A DNA stretch of 64,000 nucleotides, from NCBI RefSeq assembly GCF_002270355.1, contig NZ_NJFZ01000024.1, forward strand, positions 51,113 to 115,112, read 5' to 3'. The stretch is from Flectobacillus sp. BAB-3569 (GTDB taxonomy: Bacteria > Bacteroidota > Bacteroidia > Cytophagales > Spirosomataceae). The notes beneath the pieces were generated by a model. It was not told the DNA's origin. It saw nothing but the letters and a program-made list of their open reading frames with translations, and ran no database searches. Numbering within the stretch: position 1 is the first letter of the stretch; each line of letters begins with the position of its first letter. Of this stretch, positions 18,997-28,464 are shown in pieces. A program made the position numbers and the translations under genes.

Positions 18997-21900
18997 ATGA
19001 TTAATTCTACTCAGTGGAAGCATCAGAGTCGGAGAATTTGTTTTCTGACTTTGGGGTTCATTTTTATGGTTTTTGCTAATACACTTGCCCAAAGTGTAAA
19101 AGGAAAAATCACTGATGACAAAGGTCAAGGTTTGCCCGGGGTCAACATTTTAGTGAAGGGCACTAGCGTCGGTACTACTTCCGATGTCAATGGTGTGTAC
19201 TCCGTTAATGCTGGCAAATCTGCGATCTTAGTTATTACCTCAGTTGGGTTTATTTCCCAAGAAGTATCTGTGAACAGTCGTTCTGTTGTAGACGTTGCCC
19301 TTGCTACCGATGTTAAATCTCTTGAGGAGGTTGTGGTAGTAGGTTACGGTACGCAGAAAAAAGTAACTGTTACAGGTGCTGTTGTTGCTGTACAAGGTGA
19401 GAAAATATTGAAGTCACCAGCAGTGGATCTTTCGAACTCATTGGCAGGTCGTTTGCCAGGTTTGGTGGTTATCCAACAAAGTGGTGAGCCAGGAAACGAT
19501 GGTGCTAATATCTCGATTCGTGGTACAAATACCCTTGGTAACAGTAGTCCACTTGTGGTAATTGATGGTATTCCTGATCGTGACGGTGGCTTGGGTCGTT
19601 TGAACCCACGTGACATCGAATCGATTTCGGTTTTGAAAGATGCTTCGGCGGCGATTTATGGTGCTCGTGCAGCAAACGGTGCTATCTTGGTAACAACCAA
19701 AAGAGGTAAAACTGGTAAGCCAACGATTACTTATGATATGAACCTTGGATGGGCTCAGCCAACAAGAGTTCCTCAAATGTCAAGCGCTGCAGAGTATGCT
19801 AAAATCATGAATGAGCTTCCGATTTATAAAAATATTCCAGCAGGAGAGTGGGGAGCTGCATGGCAAAGTATTCAAAACACTGGTACGTACAAGTCTCCAA
19901 CTGCAGGAGTAGGTACAATCAATGCCAACTATAGCCCAGACGCTGTGAAGAAATTTGCTGATGGTTCAGACCCTTGGCGTTATCCAAATACTGACTGGTT
20001 TGGCGATGCCTTCAAAACTTGGACTCCACAAAGCCGTCATAACTTACAATTGTCGGGTGGTTCTGAAAATATGCGTTATATGGCTTCTTTGGGCTATGTT
20101 TCACAAGATGCCTATTACAAAAACTCAGCTACTAACTACCACCAATACAATTTCAGAACAAACCTTGATGCCAAAATCAACAAGTACATTAGTGCAAACT
20201 TGGGTATCATGGTGCGTCGTGAACAACGTAGATATCCAACCGAAAGTGCGGGTTCTATCTTCCGTATGTTGATGCGTGGTCGTCCGACTGAGCCAGAAGT
20301 TTGGCCAAATGGTTTACCAGGTCCAGATATTGAAAATGGTCAAAACCCTTATGTGATTACAACTAATGCTACAGGTTATGTGGACAATCCAACTGACTAC
20401 GTGCAATCTAACGGTTCGGTAGTTTTGACTAACCCTTGGGTAGATGGTTTGAAGGTTACATTGTCGGGTGCGATTGACAAAAACAGCCAAACTAGTAAGA
20501 CATGGCAAACACCATGGATGTTGTACTATTGGGACAAACAAACCTATCAATCAGATGGCGTAACGCCATTGTTGGTAGGTGCGATTCGTTCAAACTTTAC
20601 AGATCCTCGTTTGAACCAATCATATAGCAACGTTTTGAATACCAACTTGACTGCCATGATTAACTATGACAAGAAATTTGGTGCAGATCATAACTTGAGC
20701 TTCTTGGCTGGTGTAACTCGTGAGACTTTCGATGGAGATAATTTCTTTGCTTACAGACGTAACTATATTTCTTCGGCTGTTGACCAGTTGTTTGCAGGTG
20801 GTTCTTTGCAACAGAATACAGGAGGTAGTGCTTATAACCGTGCTCGTTTGGGTTATTATGGTCGTGTGCAATACAACTACAAGGAGAGATATTTGTTAGA
20901 GTACATCTGGCGTTATGATGGTTCTTATATATTCCCAGGTGCTCATCGTTTTGGTTTCTTCCCAGGGGTATTGGTAGGTTGGAATATTTCTAACGAAGAT
21001 TTCTTCAAAGTTAAAGGTGTTGACAATTTGAAACTTCGTGCTTCTTATGGTCAAATGGGTAACGACCAAGTATTCTTCAATAACCAATTGCAAGAATATG
21101 CTTACTTGTCGACATTTGGTTTTGGACAATATCCTATCAACAACCAAGTGGTAACTACTTTGACAGAGACAGTTTTAGCAAACCCTAACTTTACTTGGGA
21201 ACGTGCTAATAACTACAACATTGGTCTTGATGGGTCATTCTTAAATAACAAGATTAACCTAACATTTGAATACTTCTACAACAGAAGAGATCAAATCTTG
21301 ATTCAGAAAACAGGTTCAACGCCAGCATCTTCAGGTATCAACTCTTTGTTACCTCCAGTAAACGCAGGTATTGTTGAAAACCGTGGTTTTGAATTCAACG
21401 TAGGCTATAATGGCAAAGCGTCAAAAGATTTAACTTTTAGAGCGGCTGTTAATGGTGGTTATGCTAAAAACAAAGTAGTATTTATGGACGAAGTACCTGG
21501 AGCTCCAAGCTACCAATTGCAAGAAGGTAAGCCAATAAACGGCTACTTGGTATATGAATCTGATGGTGTGTTCAAAAATACAGCTGAAATCGATGCTAAT
21601 AAATTGGACTACTCAGCAGTAACATCAAGATTGATTCCTGGTGACATGAAATTCAAAGATGTAAATGGCGATGGTAAAATCAACGGTGATGACCAAGTAA
21701 GATTAGACCAAAATTCTACACCTACATTCAACTTTGGTGCTACTATTGATATTCGTTACAAAGGATTTGATGTGAGTGCGCTCTTCCAAGGTGCTATGGG
21801 GGCTTCTATCCGTATCCAAACGGAGTCAGGTGATATCGGTAACTACTTGAAATATTCGTACAACAATAGATGGACAATCGATAACCCAAGTAGCGTACAC

Positions 21901-22194
21901 CCACGTTTGGCAAGTAGAGGAGATACCTACTTTACTGGCGGTAACTACGGTAACAATACCTATTATCTGTTTAGTAAAGACTATGTTCGTTTAAAGAACA
22001 TCGAATTAGGCTATAATTTTCCAAGTAATATTACTGAGAAGCTGAAACTAGGAAATTTGAGAGTTTATGTCAATGCCTTGAATTTGTTTACAATTGACAA
22101 AAACAAAATCTTTGACCCAGAGGCGACTGCTCAAGGTGGTGTGTACTACCCACAATCACGTGTGATAAATGCAGGTTTGAGTCTAACCTTCTAA
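18997..22194 (+). CDS. SusC/RagA-type TonB-linked outer membrane transporter
   Basis: A 1065-residue TonB-dependent receptor that forms the barrel under a SusD lid. After a signal peptide ending near NTLAQ come a carboxypeptidase-D-like regulatory domain (KGKITDDKGQGLPGVNILVK), the SusC-type TonB box region (LEEVVVVGYGTQKK), the plug domain (SLAGRLPGLVVIQQSGEPG, SISVLKDASAAIYGARAANG) and a C-terminal barrel ending in GLSLTF. An EF-hand-like DVNGDGKINGDDQ loop lies in the barrel half. Length is normal. susD follows after 14 bases, so the two are one operon. No glycoside hydrolase, sulfatase or peptidase is nearby, so the imported substrate is not indicated. Confidence 0.97.
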   Translation: MINSTQWKHQSRRICFLTLGFIFMVFANTLAQSVKGKITDDKGQGLPGVNILVKGTSVGTTSDVNGVYSVNAGKSAILVITSVGFISQEVSVNSRSVVDVALATDVKSLEEVVVVGYGTQKKVTVTGAVVAVQGEKILKSPAVDLSNSLAGRLPGLVVIQQSGEPGNDGANISIRGTNTLGNSSPLVVIDGIPDRDGGLGRLNPRDIESISVLKDASAAIYGARAANGAILVTTKRGKTGKPTITYDMNLGWAQPTRVPQMSSAAEYAKIMNELPIYKNIPAGEWGAAWQSIQNTGTYKSPTAGVGTINANYSPDAVKKFADGSDPWRYPNTDWFGDAFKTWTPQSRHNLQLSGGSENMRYMASLGYVSQDAYYKNSATNYHQYNFRTNLDAKINKYISANLGIMVRREQRRYPTESAGSIFRMLMRGRPTEPEVWPNGLPGPDIENGQNPYVITTNATGYVDNPTDYVQSNGSVVLTNPWVDGLKVTLSGAIDKNSQTSKTWQTPWMLYYWDKQTYQSDGVTPLLVGAIRSNFTDPRLNQSYSNVLNTNLTAMINYDKKFGADHNLSFLAGVTRETFDGDNFFAYRRNYISSAVDQLFAGGSLQQNTGGSAYNRARLGYYGRVQYNYKERYLLEYIWRYDGSYIFPGAHRFGFFPGVLVGWNISNEDFFKVKGVDNLKLRASYGQMGNDQVFFNNQLQEYAYLSTFGFGQYPINNQVVTTLTETVLANPNFTWERANNYNIGLDGSFLNNKINLTFEYFYNRRDQILIQKTGSTPASSGINSLLPPVNAGIVENRGFEFNVGYNGKASKDLTFRAAVNGGYAKNKVVFMDEVPGAPSYQLQEGKPINGYLVYESDGVFKNTAEIDANKLDYSAVTSRLIPGDMKFKDVNGDGKINGDDQVRLDQNSTPTFNFGATIDIRYKGFDVSALFQGAMGASIRIQTESGDIGNYLKYSYNNRWTIDNPSSVHPRLASRGDTYFTGGNYGNNTYYLFSKDYVRLKNIELGYNFPSNITEKLKLGNLRVYVNALNLFTIDKNKIFDPEATAQGGVYYPQSRVINAGLSLTF

Positions 22195-22208
22195 AAACGT
22201 AATTTAAC

Positions 22209-24119
22209 ATGAAGAAATTTAGTATAAAAGTAGGCTTATTCGCTGCTCTGATGGGGCTTACTTTATCTTGTGATCAAGAATTTTTGAATACCAAACCCTT
22301 AGATAAAATATCGAGTGCTGCAACATGGGCTGATGGACCACTTTCGGAGGCTTTTGTTTTTAATGTGTACTCTTTCTTAGGATATGGAGGTTTCGAAGAG
22401 CAAGCTTTGGCGGCTTACACCGATGAAGCGATGTTTACGCACGCTGGGCGTAACATCAACACTTTTACTGAAGGTACTGAAAGTCCAAACAACATTGCTT
22501 GGGTGAGTGATACCTACGGTTGGGATAAAATGTATCTTGCGATTCGTGAGGCAAACGTAGCATTAGAAAATCTACCAACAGCTACTTTTACCAATGCTAC
22601 ACTAAAAGATCGCTTAATTGGTGAGTCATATTTCTTGCGTGCTTATTACTATCAACAATTACTCCGTTTTTATGGCGGTGTACCTTTGATTAGTAAATCT
22701 TACGGTTTGAACGAAGATTATACTGTAGCAAGAAGCTCGTATGATGAGTGTGTGAAGTTTATCGTGAGTGATTTGGACAACGCTATCAAACTTTTGGATG
22801 GCAAACCGTCTACCCCAGGTCGTGCTACTAAGTTGTCAGCGATGGCATTGAAAGCTCGTGTATTGTTGTATGCAGCGAGTGATTTGCATGATGGTCCTAC
22901 GGCAAAGGCAAAATCTCCAGTGTTAGCTTCATATCAAAATATTGATTTGTTAGCATATCCTTCTGGCGACCGTGCTGCACGTTGGCAAGCGGCAAAAGCT
23001 GCTGCAAAGGCAGTATTAGATGCTACTACGGGTTATAAATTGAATTTGACAGCACCAGTATCTGTTGAAGAAGGTAAAAACAACTATAATGCCATCGCAA
23101 TGGGTGGTCAGAGTGCTGTGGCTGATCCAGCTGCTGCATCTGAGTTATTATTCCAACGTACGCATACAGCCTTGTATACACAAGAGGATAACTGGCCTTT
23201 GGGAGGTATTCACTATGGTATCAACAACGGACCAAACGGTTATCACAACTGGGCAGGTAATACGCCAATCCAGCAATTAGTTGATGACTATGAAATGATG
23301 GACGGTACCAAATTTGACTGGAATAATGCTACACATAAGGCGGCACCTTACGAAAATCGTGACCCACGTTTCTATGCTTCGGTACTGTATGATGGAGCAC
23401 CTTGGAAGCCTCGTCCTGCTGACGTTGCAGCGTTAGACCCTGCTAACCAAATTCAAACAGGTTATTATGATGACGGAAAAGGAGGAGTTTTGAATGGTAT
23501 CGATACACGTGAGTCTGCTGTAGAAAACTGGAATGGTAGCCGTACACACTATTACACTCGTAAGTTTATCGATCCAAACCCAGCATTGGCTGATAACCAA
23601 TCTTCTGCACAGGTGATTCCTTGGCCTTTTATTCGTTATACAGAAATGGCATTGAGTTATGCTGAAGCAAGTATCGAAACTGGCGATGAAGCAGAAGCTT
23701 TAAAGTGGATCAATAAAATTCGTTTCCGCTCAGGTATGCCTGCTGTAAATGACAAAGGTACTGCTTTGCGTGACCGTTTGAGAAATGAAAGACGTATCGA
23801 GTTGTCTTATGAAGAGCATCGTTATCATGATGCACGTCGTTGGATGATTGCTGCTTCTACGGTAGGACGTGGCGTAAAATCTATCCATGTAGATGCTAAA
23901 CTTAAACCGGGTATGACGGCACCTGCTATCTATAAATACGATAAAAATCGTTACAATTATAGCTATTCAGTGGAGGATAATACGTCTAACGAAACGCGTA
24001 CTTGGAACGACAAAATGTACTATCGTGCGTTGAGTCGTAACGAGGTATTACGTAATACTAAGTTGGTACAAACCCAGGATATTCGAATTAATCCTATCCC
24101 TAATCCAAATATCCTTTAG
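22209..24119 (+). CDS. RagB/SusD family substrate-binding outer membrane lipoprotein
   Basis: A 636-residue lipoprotein that caps the SusC barrel at the cell surface and captures the substrate. The signal peptide ends in a lipobox (MGLTLSCDQEFLNTKPLDK, Cys near residue 21). Then come SusD-type helices: RLIGESYFLRAYYYQQLLRF with FYGGVPLI, the TPR-like region SAMALKARVLLYAA, and the C-terminal signature RLRNERRIELSYEEHRYHD with ARRWM. It is translated right after SusC, and its stop codon overlaps the left arm of a strong hairpin (24117-24140) that may dampen transcription into the haloperoxidase gene. Substrate unknown. Confidence 0.96.
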   Translation: MKKFSIKVGLFAALMGLTLSCDQEFLNTKPLDKISSAATWADGPLSEAFVFNVYSFLGYGGFEEQALAAYTDEAMFTHAGRNINTFTEGTESPNNIAWVSDTYGWDKMYLAIREANVALENLPTATFTNATLKDRLIGESYFLRAYYYQQLLRFYGGVPLISKSYGLNEDYTVARSSYDECVKFIVSDLDNAIKLLDGKPSTPGRATKLSAMALKARVLLYAASDLHDGPTAKAKSPVLASYQNIDLLAYPSGDRAARWQAAKAAAKAVLDATTGYKLNLTAPVSVEEGKNNYNAIAMGGQSAVADPAAASELLFQRTHTALYTQEDNWPLGGIHYGINNGPNGYHNWAGNTPIQQLVDDYEMMDGTKFDWNNATHKAAPYENRDPRFYASVLYDGAPWKPRPADVAALDPANQIQTGYYDDGKGGVLNGIDTRESAVENWNGSRTHYYTRKFIDPNPALADNQSSAQVIPWPFIRYTEMALSYAEASIETGDEAEALKWINKIRFRSGMPAVNDKGTALRDRLRNERRIELSYEEHRYHDARRWMIAASTVGRGVKSIHVDAKLKPGMTAPAIYKYDKNRYNYSYSVEDNTSNETRTWNDKMYYRALSRNEVLRNTKLVQTQDIRINPIPNPNIL

Positions 24120-24140
24120 GCAGTCAGTGATGACTGCCTA
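24117..24140 (+). terminator. hairpin directly at the susD stop codon
   Basis: TAGGCAGTCA pairs perfectly with TGACTGCCTA around a GTGA loop. Only a weak T tract follows (ATTTGG), so it may be an attenuator or an mRNA 3'-end stabiliser and not a full terminator. Confidence 0.6.
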
Positions 24141-24321
24141 ATTTGGTTAAATCGTCTTATATCTTTAGAAATGCCAGATTACTAATTCAATGATTTATTT
24201 CACTTTATGATTTTAACAATATAAAATATACATATATTGTGCACTAATCAGTCAATATTGGAGTTTTACTATTAAGTAGAAAGCGTTTGACTTTTCCTCT
24301 TTCAACATAAATTTATAAAAT

Positions 24322-25695
24322 ATGAAATCTTCAATGAAAAGCTTGGGTATTCTCAACGGGATAGTAGCGGTTGCTTTAGTTGGCTTTTGTATGAGTTGTC
24401 AGTTTTTTCAAAAGAAAATTACAGAGCAAGACTATGCCACTCGCTGGTCGGATATGGCATTATATATTACCAAAAATACCCCTGGCAACTCGCCAACATA
24501 TGCTTCCAGATGTCTCGGTTATATCGGTCTTACCATGTACGAATCTGTGGTGCATAGCGACCAAACGTATGCCTCAATGGCAGGGCAGTTGGACAGTCTA
24601 CAAAGCTTGCCTATGCCTCAGCCCAATCAAAAATACGATTGGATTGTTGCGCTCAATGCCTCACAGGCATCTATCATCAAGGCGCTTTACAAACAAACTT
24701 CTGATATCAATAAAACAAAAATAGATTCACTCGAAAATGCTTTCCTAGAAGCACGCTCCGCTAATATCACTGACCCCGAAATCACAAAACGCTCTATTGC
24801 TTACGGTCGTGAAGTCGCAGAAAAGATATTCGAGTGGTCAAAAACTGATGGAGGAAATGAAGGTTATTTTAAAAATTTTGATAAAAAAAGAGTTTATCCT
24901 CAAAAACTAGGAGGATGGCAACCTCCACTCTATAGCCAATCTTTTAGTCGTTCGCCATTACATCCAGATTGGGGTAAAAACCGCACTTTTTTAGTAGCAG
25001 ATCATAAAATTGCGGCACCCAAGCCCATTCCTTTTGACTCAGTGCCTCAATCGGAATACTATCAACAGTTTTTAGCCGTATATCGCCAGCGCAATGCCTT
25101 GACCCAACAACAGAAGGAAGCTGCTGTATGGTGGGGAGATGATCCAGACGAAACTTTTACTCCTCCTGGGCACTCGTATTATATCGCAACGCTAGTGATA
25201 AAGAAAATCAATCCTCCGCTCATTAAGTGTGCCGAAACGTATGCCCGTGTAGGTATAGGGGTTGCAGATGCTTTTGTGAATTGTTGGAAATGGAAATATG
25301 AGTTTTTTACTGAGCGTCCTAATACGTTTATTCCAAAGTATATCGATAAGTTCTGGGAGTCATTTTGGCCAGATCCACCATTTCCTGCTTTTCCGTCAGG
25401 TCATGCTATTCAAGCGGCTGCAACAGCTACCGTTTTAGGCAATTTGTATGGCAACTCTATCACCATCACTGACGACTCACACGTAGGTCGAAAACCCGAT
25501 GGACTACGAAATGTAGAATTTAAAGCTCGTACATTTAATGCACTTTGGGATGTTGCCAACGAAGTTGCCAACTCTCGTTTTTACGGAGGTATTCATACGC
25601 CGATGGACAACAATGCAGGCTTGCAAAAGGGAAAAGAAATTGGAGAAAATATCAATAGCCTAATATGGCAAAAAAGCCTCTATAAAAAGGAATAA
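24322..25695 (+). CDS. vanadium-dependent haloperoxidase / PAP2-superfamily lipoprotein
   Basis: A 457-residue exported lipoprotein (lipobox GFCMSC). The vanadate/phosphate site of the vanadium haloperoxidase and acid phosphatase superfamily is complete: K-x6-RP as KYEFFTERP (Lys325, Arg332), PSGH (358-361), and SR-x5-H-x3-D as SRFYGGIHTPMD (Ser418, Arg419, His425, Asp429). The protein could therefore oxidise halides with peroxide or act as a phosphatase; the motif does not separate the two. It is larger than plain PAP2 phosphatases and closer to bacterial haloperoxidase-like proteins. It lies downstream of susCD and upstream of an ASPIC/UnbV protein on the same strand. I recall this grouping from other Cytophagales but cannot check it here. 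Confidence 0.88.
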   Translation: MKSSMKSLGILNGIVAVALVGFCMSCQFFQKKITEQDYATRWSDMALYITKNTPGNSPTYASRCLGYIGLTMYESVVHSDQTYASMAGQLDSLQSLPMPQPNQKYDWIVALNASQASIIKALYKQTSDINKTKIDSLENAFLEARSANITDPEITKRSIAYGREVAEKIFEWSKTDGGNEGYFKNFDKKRVYPQKLGGWQPPLYSQSFSRSPLHPDWGKNRTFLVADHKIAAPKPIPFDSVPQSEYYQQFLAVYRQRNALTQQQKEAAVWWGDDPDETFTPPGHSYYIATLVIKKINPPLIKCAETYARVGIGVADAFVNCWKWKYEFFTERPNTFIPKYIDKFWESFWPDPPFPAFPSGHAIQAAATATVLGNLYGNSITITDDSHVGRKPDGLRNVEFKARTFNALWDVANEVANSRFYGGIHTPMDNNAGLQKGKEIGENINSLIWQKSLYKKE

Positions 25696-26211
25696 TAAAA
25701 GTTGAAAAGGGTTCCCTTGTAATTGCCTTCACAGGTAATAAATCAAGGTGAAATTTACCATTTTTTGATCTTTTTATGTAAAAATGTATTGTTGGATTTC
25801 AGCAATCAGCTATGGGCACTCGGCAAAGTTTCTCTATGGTTTTCTAAGAAACATATTTAAACTTTTAGCCTATAACCTTTTGCTTGTGAGTTCCTTCTAA
25901 TAACGAATATACTATTAACTAATAACGTCTAAAAACCTACAAGTATAAATAATGAAATGCCTTACATAGCTCAAGTTTGACACCTACCACTAGTAATTAA
26001 CCCAATGAGCTATTGTTAAACTACTTGATATTTGAATGAGAAGTTCAGTCTTATTCATAATGCTCACATTGGCCATCCTTGGCGTTCTACTGATTTCAGG
26101 ATAGATTATGGTTTGCAATGATACCATTGCAAGGTGATTCTTTTGTAGCCCATTGGATGAATTTTATGTCCTATCAAGGCTACTCTCTTTCATTTCTTTA
26201 AGCAAATTTCT
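25696..26211. other. intergenic region between haloperoxidase and second ASPIC gene
   Basis: 516 bases with one copy of repeat family 3 (25897-25927). A tiny open frame at 26036-26104 would encode 22 mostly hydrophobic residues (MRSSVLFIMLTLAILGV and on), like an isolated signal peptide; there is no support that it is expressed. No other gene was seen. Confidence 0.4.
25897..25927 (+). repeat. dispersed AT-rich repeat family 3, copy 1
   Basis: Carries AATAACGAATATACTATTAA then CTAATAACG, nearly identical to 41071-41100 and to the complement of 37793-37821. Confidence 0.6.
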
Positions 26212-27906
26212 ATGATTAAACCTTTACTAAAATTAGGAATAGTATTTCTTGCGAGCACTACTATTGTTCAAGCGCAAAAAATGTTTACGGAAGTGTCAAA
26301 ACAAGCAGGTATCAATCACCAGTTCGAAGTGTTCGAAGGTTTTTTGGGTGGTGGAGCGTGTGTGATTGACATCAATAATGATGGCTTCGAAGATATTTTT
26401 ATCGCTGGTGGTAAAGCCGATGACGTATTGTATCTCAATAATCGAAACGGAACTTTTACCAATATTTATACAAAATCAGGGCTTACCAAAACTCGAAATT
26501 ATCTAACACAAGGAGCAGTCGCCGCCGACGTAAACCGTGATGGTTGGGTAGATTTATATATTACGACGATTACTTCAAAAGGTACCAAAAAGATTATTCC
26601 CCGAGAAATCAATTTGCTTTTTTTGAATAATAAAAACAATACTTTCAGAGATGCTACCAAAGAATATGGATTAGGTGAACTGTATTCGTTTAGTACTGGG
26701 GCTAATTTTGGTGATGTCAATGCTGACGGATATCCCGATTTATACGTTGGAAATTATTTTACCCAATACCCAGGCGATTTGAGTACCATCAATGCCTCGA
26801 TGATAGTTGGTGCCAATCAAATAGGAGAGGGTAATTTGTTGATTAACCAACAGGGCAAAGGTTTTAAAGATGAGTACAAAGCATATGGACTTTCGCATAA
26901 AGGTTTTGGTTTTGGAGGTGTTTTTACCGATTATGACAACGATGGCGATCAAGACTTGATTGTCAACCATGATTTTGGGTACAAAAAGACCCCAAACTTG
27001 TTGTTGGACAACCAATATCCTATGAGTTATTTCAATGACGTTGCGCCTAAATTGGGGATGGATTTGAAAATTAATTCGATGGGTACTGCCGTTGGTGATT
27101 ATAATAATGATGGTTTGATGGACTATTTTTTTACCAATATTCGGTTTAATAAGCTGATGATAAATAATGGTCCTGGAAAAGCTTTTTCTGACAAAACCGC
27201 AGAGGCTGGTCTGAATACAATCACGATTAGTTGGGGCGCAAATTTTGCTGATTTTGACCATGATGGCGATTTAGATTTGTTTGTGGTCAATGGCGACTTG
27301 AATCCTAATTGTGTACCAATGGGGGATTTTTATTTCGAGAATAACAATGGTAAATATACCGACTTGGCTGGTCTCAAAGGTATAAATGACTACGGCATTG
27401 GTCGTGGTTCGGTCATGTTAGATTATGACAACGATGGTGACTTGGATTTACTAGTGGTCAATCAAAAGCCTGTATTACCCAATTTCCCAACAGAGTCGGT
27501 TACCCATTTGTATCGCAATGATGGCGCAAAAGGAAATTGGATAAAAATTGCCTTGAAAGGTATTCAAGCCGAAACACATGGTTTGGGTTCTAAAGTGGAA
27601 ATAGTAGTTGGTGGTAAGCATTATATTCGTGAAATAGACGGCGGAGGCTCTAGTCATTTGTCTCAAAACGCCACATTTGCCCATTTTGGACTTGGGAATG
27701 CTACACAGGTCGACGAAATTATTGTGCATTGGACGGGAGGATACAAGCAAGTACTCAAAAATCAGAAGGCCAATCAATTAGTGGTAATTACCGAGGAGGA
27801 ACATGTTGATCCCTTAGTTTGGACCAAATTAATCATAGGAGTAGTCGTGGTACTGGTGCTTTTGGGAGGGTATTTTATTTGGAAAAACGTACGTAAAAAG
27901 AAATAA
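26212..27906 (+). CDS. CRTAC1-like VCBS/FG-GAP protein with ASPIC/UnbV domain and C-terminal membrane anchor
   Basis: A 564-residue exported protein. After a signal peptide (ending near STTIVQAQ) come repeated Ca-binding blades (DINNDGFEDIFI, DVNRDGWVDLYI, DYDNDGDQDLIV, DFDHDGDLDLFV, DYDNDGDLDLLV), likely a single seven-bladed propeller. An ASPIC/UnbV domain follows (AHFGLGNATQVDEIIVHW). The C-terminus has one transmembrane helix followed by a basic tail (IWKNVRKKK), so the propeller would be anchored with the domain outside the cytoplasm. It closes the SusCD-haloperoxidase cluster and shares its domain set with the larger divergent protein at 14898-18212. No catalytic residues were recognised; a binding or scaffolding role is inferred. 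Confidence 0.9.
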   Translation: MIKPLLKLGIVFLASTTIVQAQKMFTEVSKQAGINHQFEVFEGFLGGGACVIDINNDGFEDIFIAGGKADDVLYLNNRNGTFTNIYTKSGLTKTRNYLTQGAVAADVNRDGWVDLYITTITSKGTKKIIPREINLLFLNNKNNTFRDATKEYGLGELYSFSTGANFGDVNADGYPDLYVGNYFTQYPGDLSTINASMIVGANQIGEGNLLINQQGKGFKDEYKAYGLSHKGFGFGGVFTDYDNDGDQDLIVNHDFGYKKTPNLLLDNQYPMSYFNDVAPKLGMDLKINSMGTAVGDYNNDGLMDYFFTNIRFNKLMINNGPGKAFSDKTAEAGLNTITISWGANFADFDHDGDLDLFVVNGDLNPNCVPMGDFYFENNNGKYTDLAGLKGINDYGIGRGSVMLDYDNDGDLDLLVVNQKPVLPNFPTESVTHLYRNDGAKGNWIKIALKGIQAETHGLGSKVEIVVGGKHYIREIDGGGSSHLSQNATFAHFGLGNATQVDEIIVHWTGGYKQVLKNQKANQLVVITEEEHVDPLVWTKLIIGVVVVLVLLGGYFIWKNVRKKK

Positions 27907-27937
27907 GCATTTTATGGATAAATGAATGAGCGATCAA

Positions 27938-27966
27938 GAAAGGGGGCGTATATTATGCTCCCTCTT
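27938..27966. terminator. hairpin between convergent ASPIC and diacylglycerol kinase genes
   Basis: AAGGGGGC faces GCTCCCTCTT across about nine bases, with one G-T pair. Just upstream, TGAATGAGCGAT resembles the outer end of repeat family 1. Confidence 0.5.
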
Positions 27967-28341
27967 CTATAATAGGCTTTCGACAAAAGTGATGATTTTA
28001 GGTAAAAAGATAATAATATGGCAAATCATAGAAGCCATAGCCGTTATCCAAACCGAGCCAGCAGCGATATCTTTGGCTTTTTTGGCTAAAGGATGAAAGT
28101 CTGGAGATGCCAAATCCACAACCGCTTCAATCGCGGAATTAAACCCTTCTGAGGCAATCGCCAGTCCGTTGCCCAATACCACAAACAGCCACTCGGTAAT
28201 GCTAATATCGAAAAACCAGCCAAACAAAAGCCCAAAGCCGAAAATAAGCAGATGTATCCGAAAGTTATTTTCTTTCAGCAACATTCCTATGCCCTGAAAA
28301 GCATAAGTAAGACTTTTGAAAAATTTGAGAAATTGAATCAT
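27967..28341 (-). CDS. dgkA: diacylglycerol kinase (DgkA-type, undecaprenol/diacylglycerol kinase)
   Basis: A 125-residue integral membrane kinase that phosphorylates diacylglycerol or undecaprenol and recycles lipids of envelope synthesis. The active-site segment is clear: EGFNSAIEAVVDLASPDFHP with the following LAKKAKDIAAGSVWI, containing the conserved Glu, Asn and Lys-Asp. Three hydrophobic helices surround it. The Met at 28341 (MIQFLKFFKSLTYAFQG) matches family starts; an upstream Met at 28365 is possible. In Gram-positive-like members of this family the substrate is undecaprenol, and the N-terminal sequence here is of that type, but the substrate is not proven. Convergent with the ASPIC gene. 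Confidence 0.92.
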   Translation of the reverse strand: MIQFLKFFKSLTYAFQGIGMLLKENNFRIHLLIFGFGLLFGWFFDISITEWLFVVLGNGLAIASEGFNSAIEAVVDLASPDFHPLAKKAKDIAAGSVWITAMASMICHIIIFLPKIITFVESLL

Positions 28342-28464
28342 GGGATAGTTAATAGTTAAAGACATTTAATAAGGTGTTTCCCTCGCAAAATAACTAAAAA
28401 AAGGCCAGTCCCCTGAACTGACCTACTAAATTAATGCTATTAAATCGATATGTCTAAATTGCAA

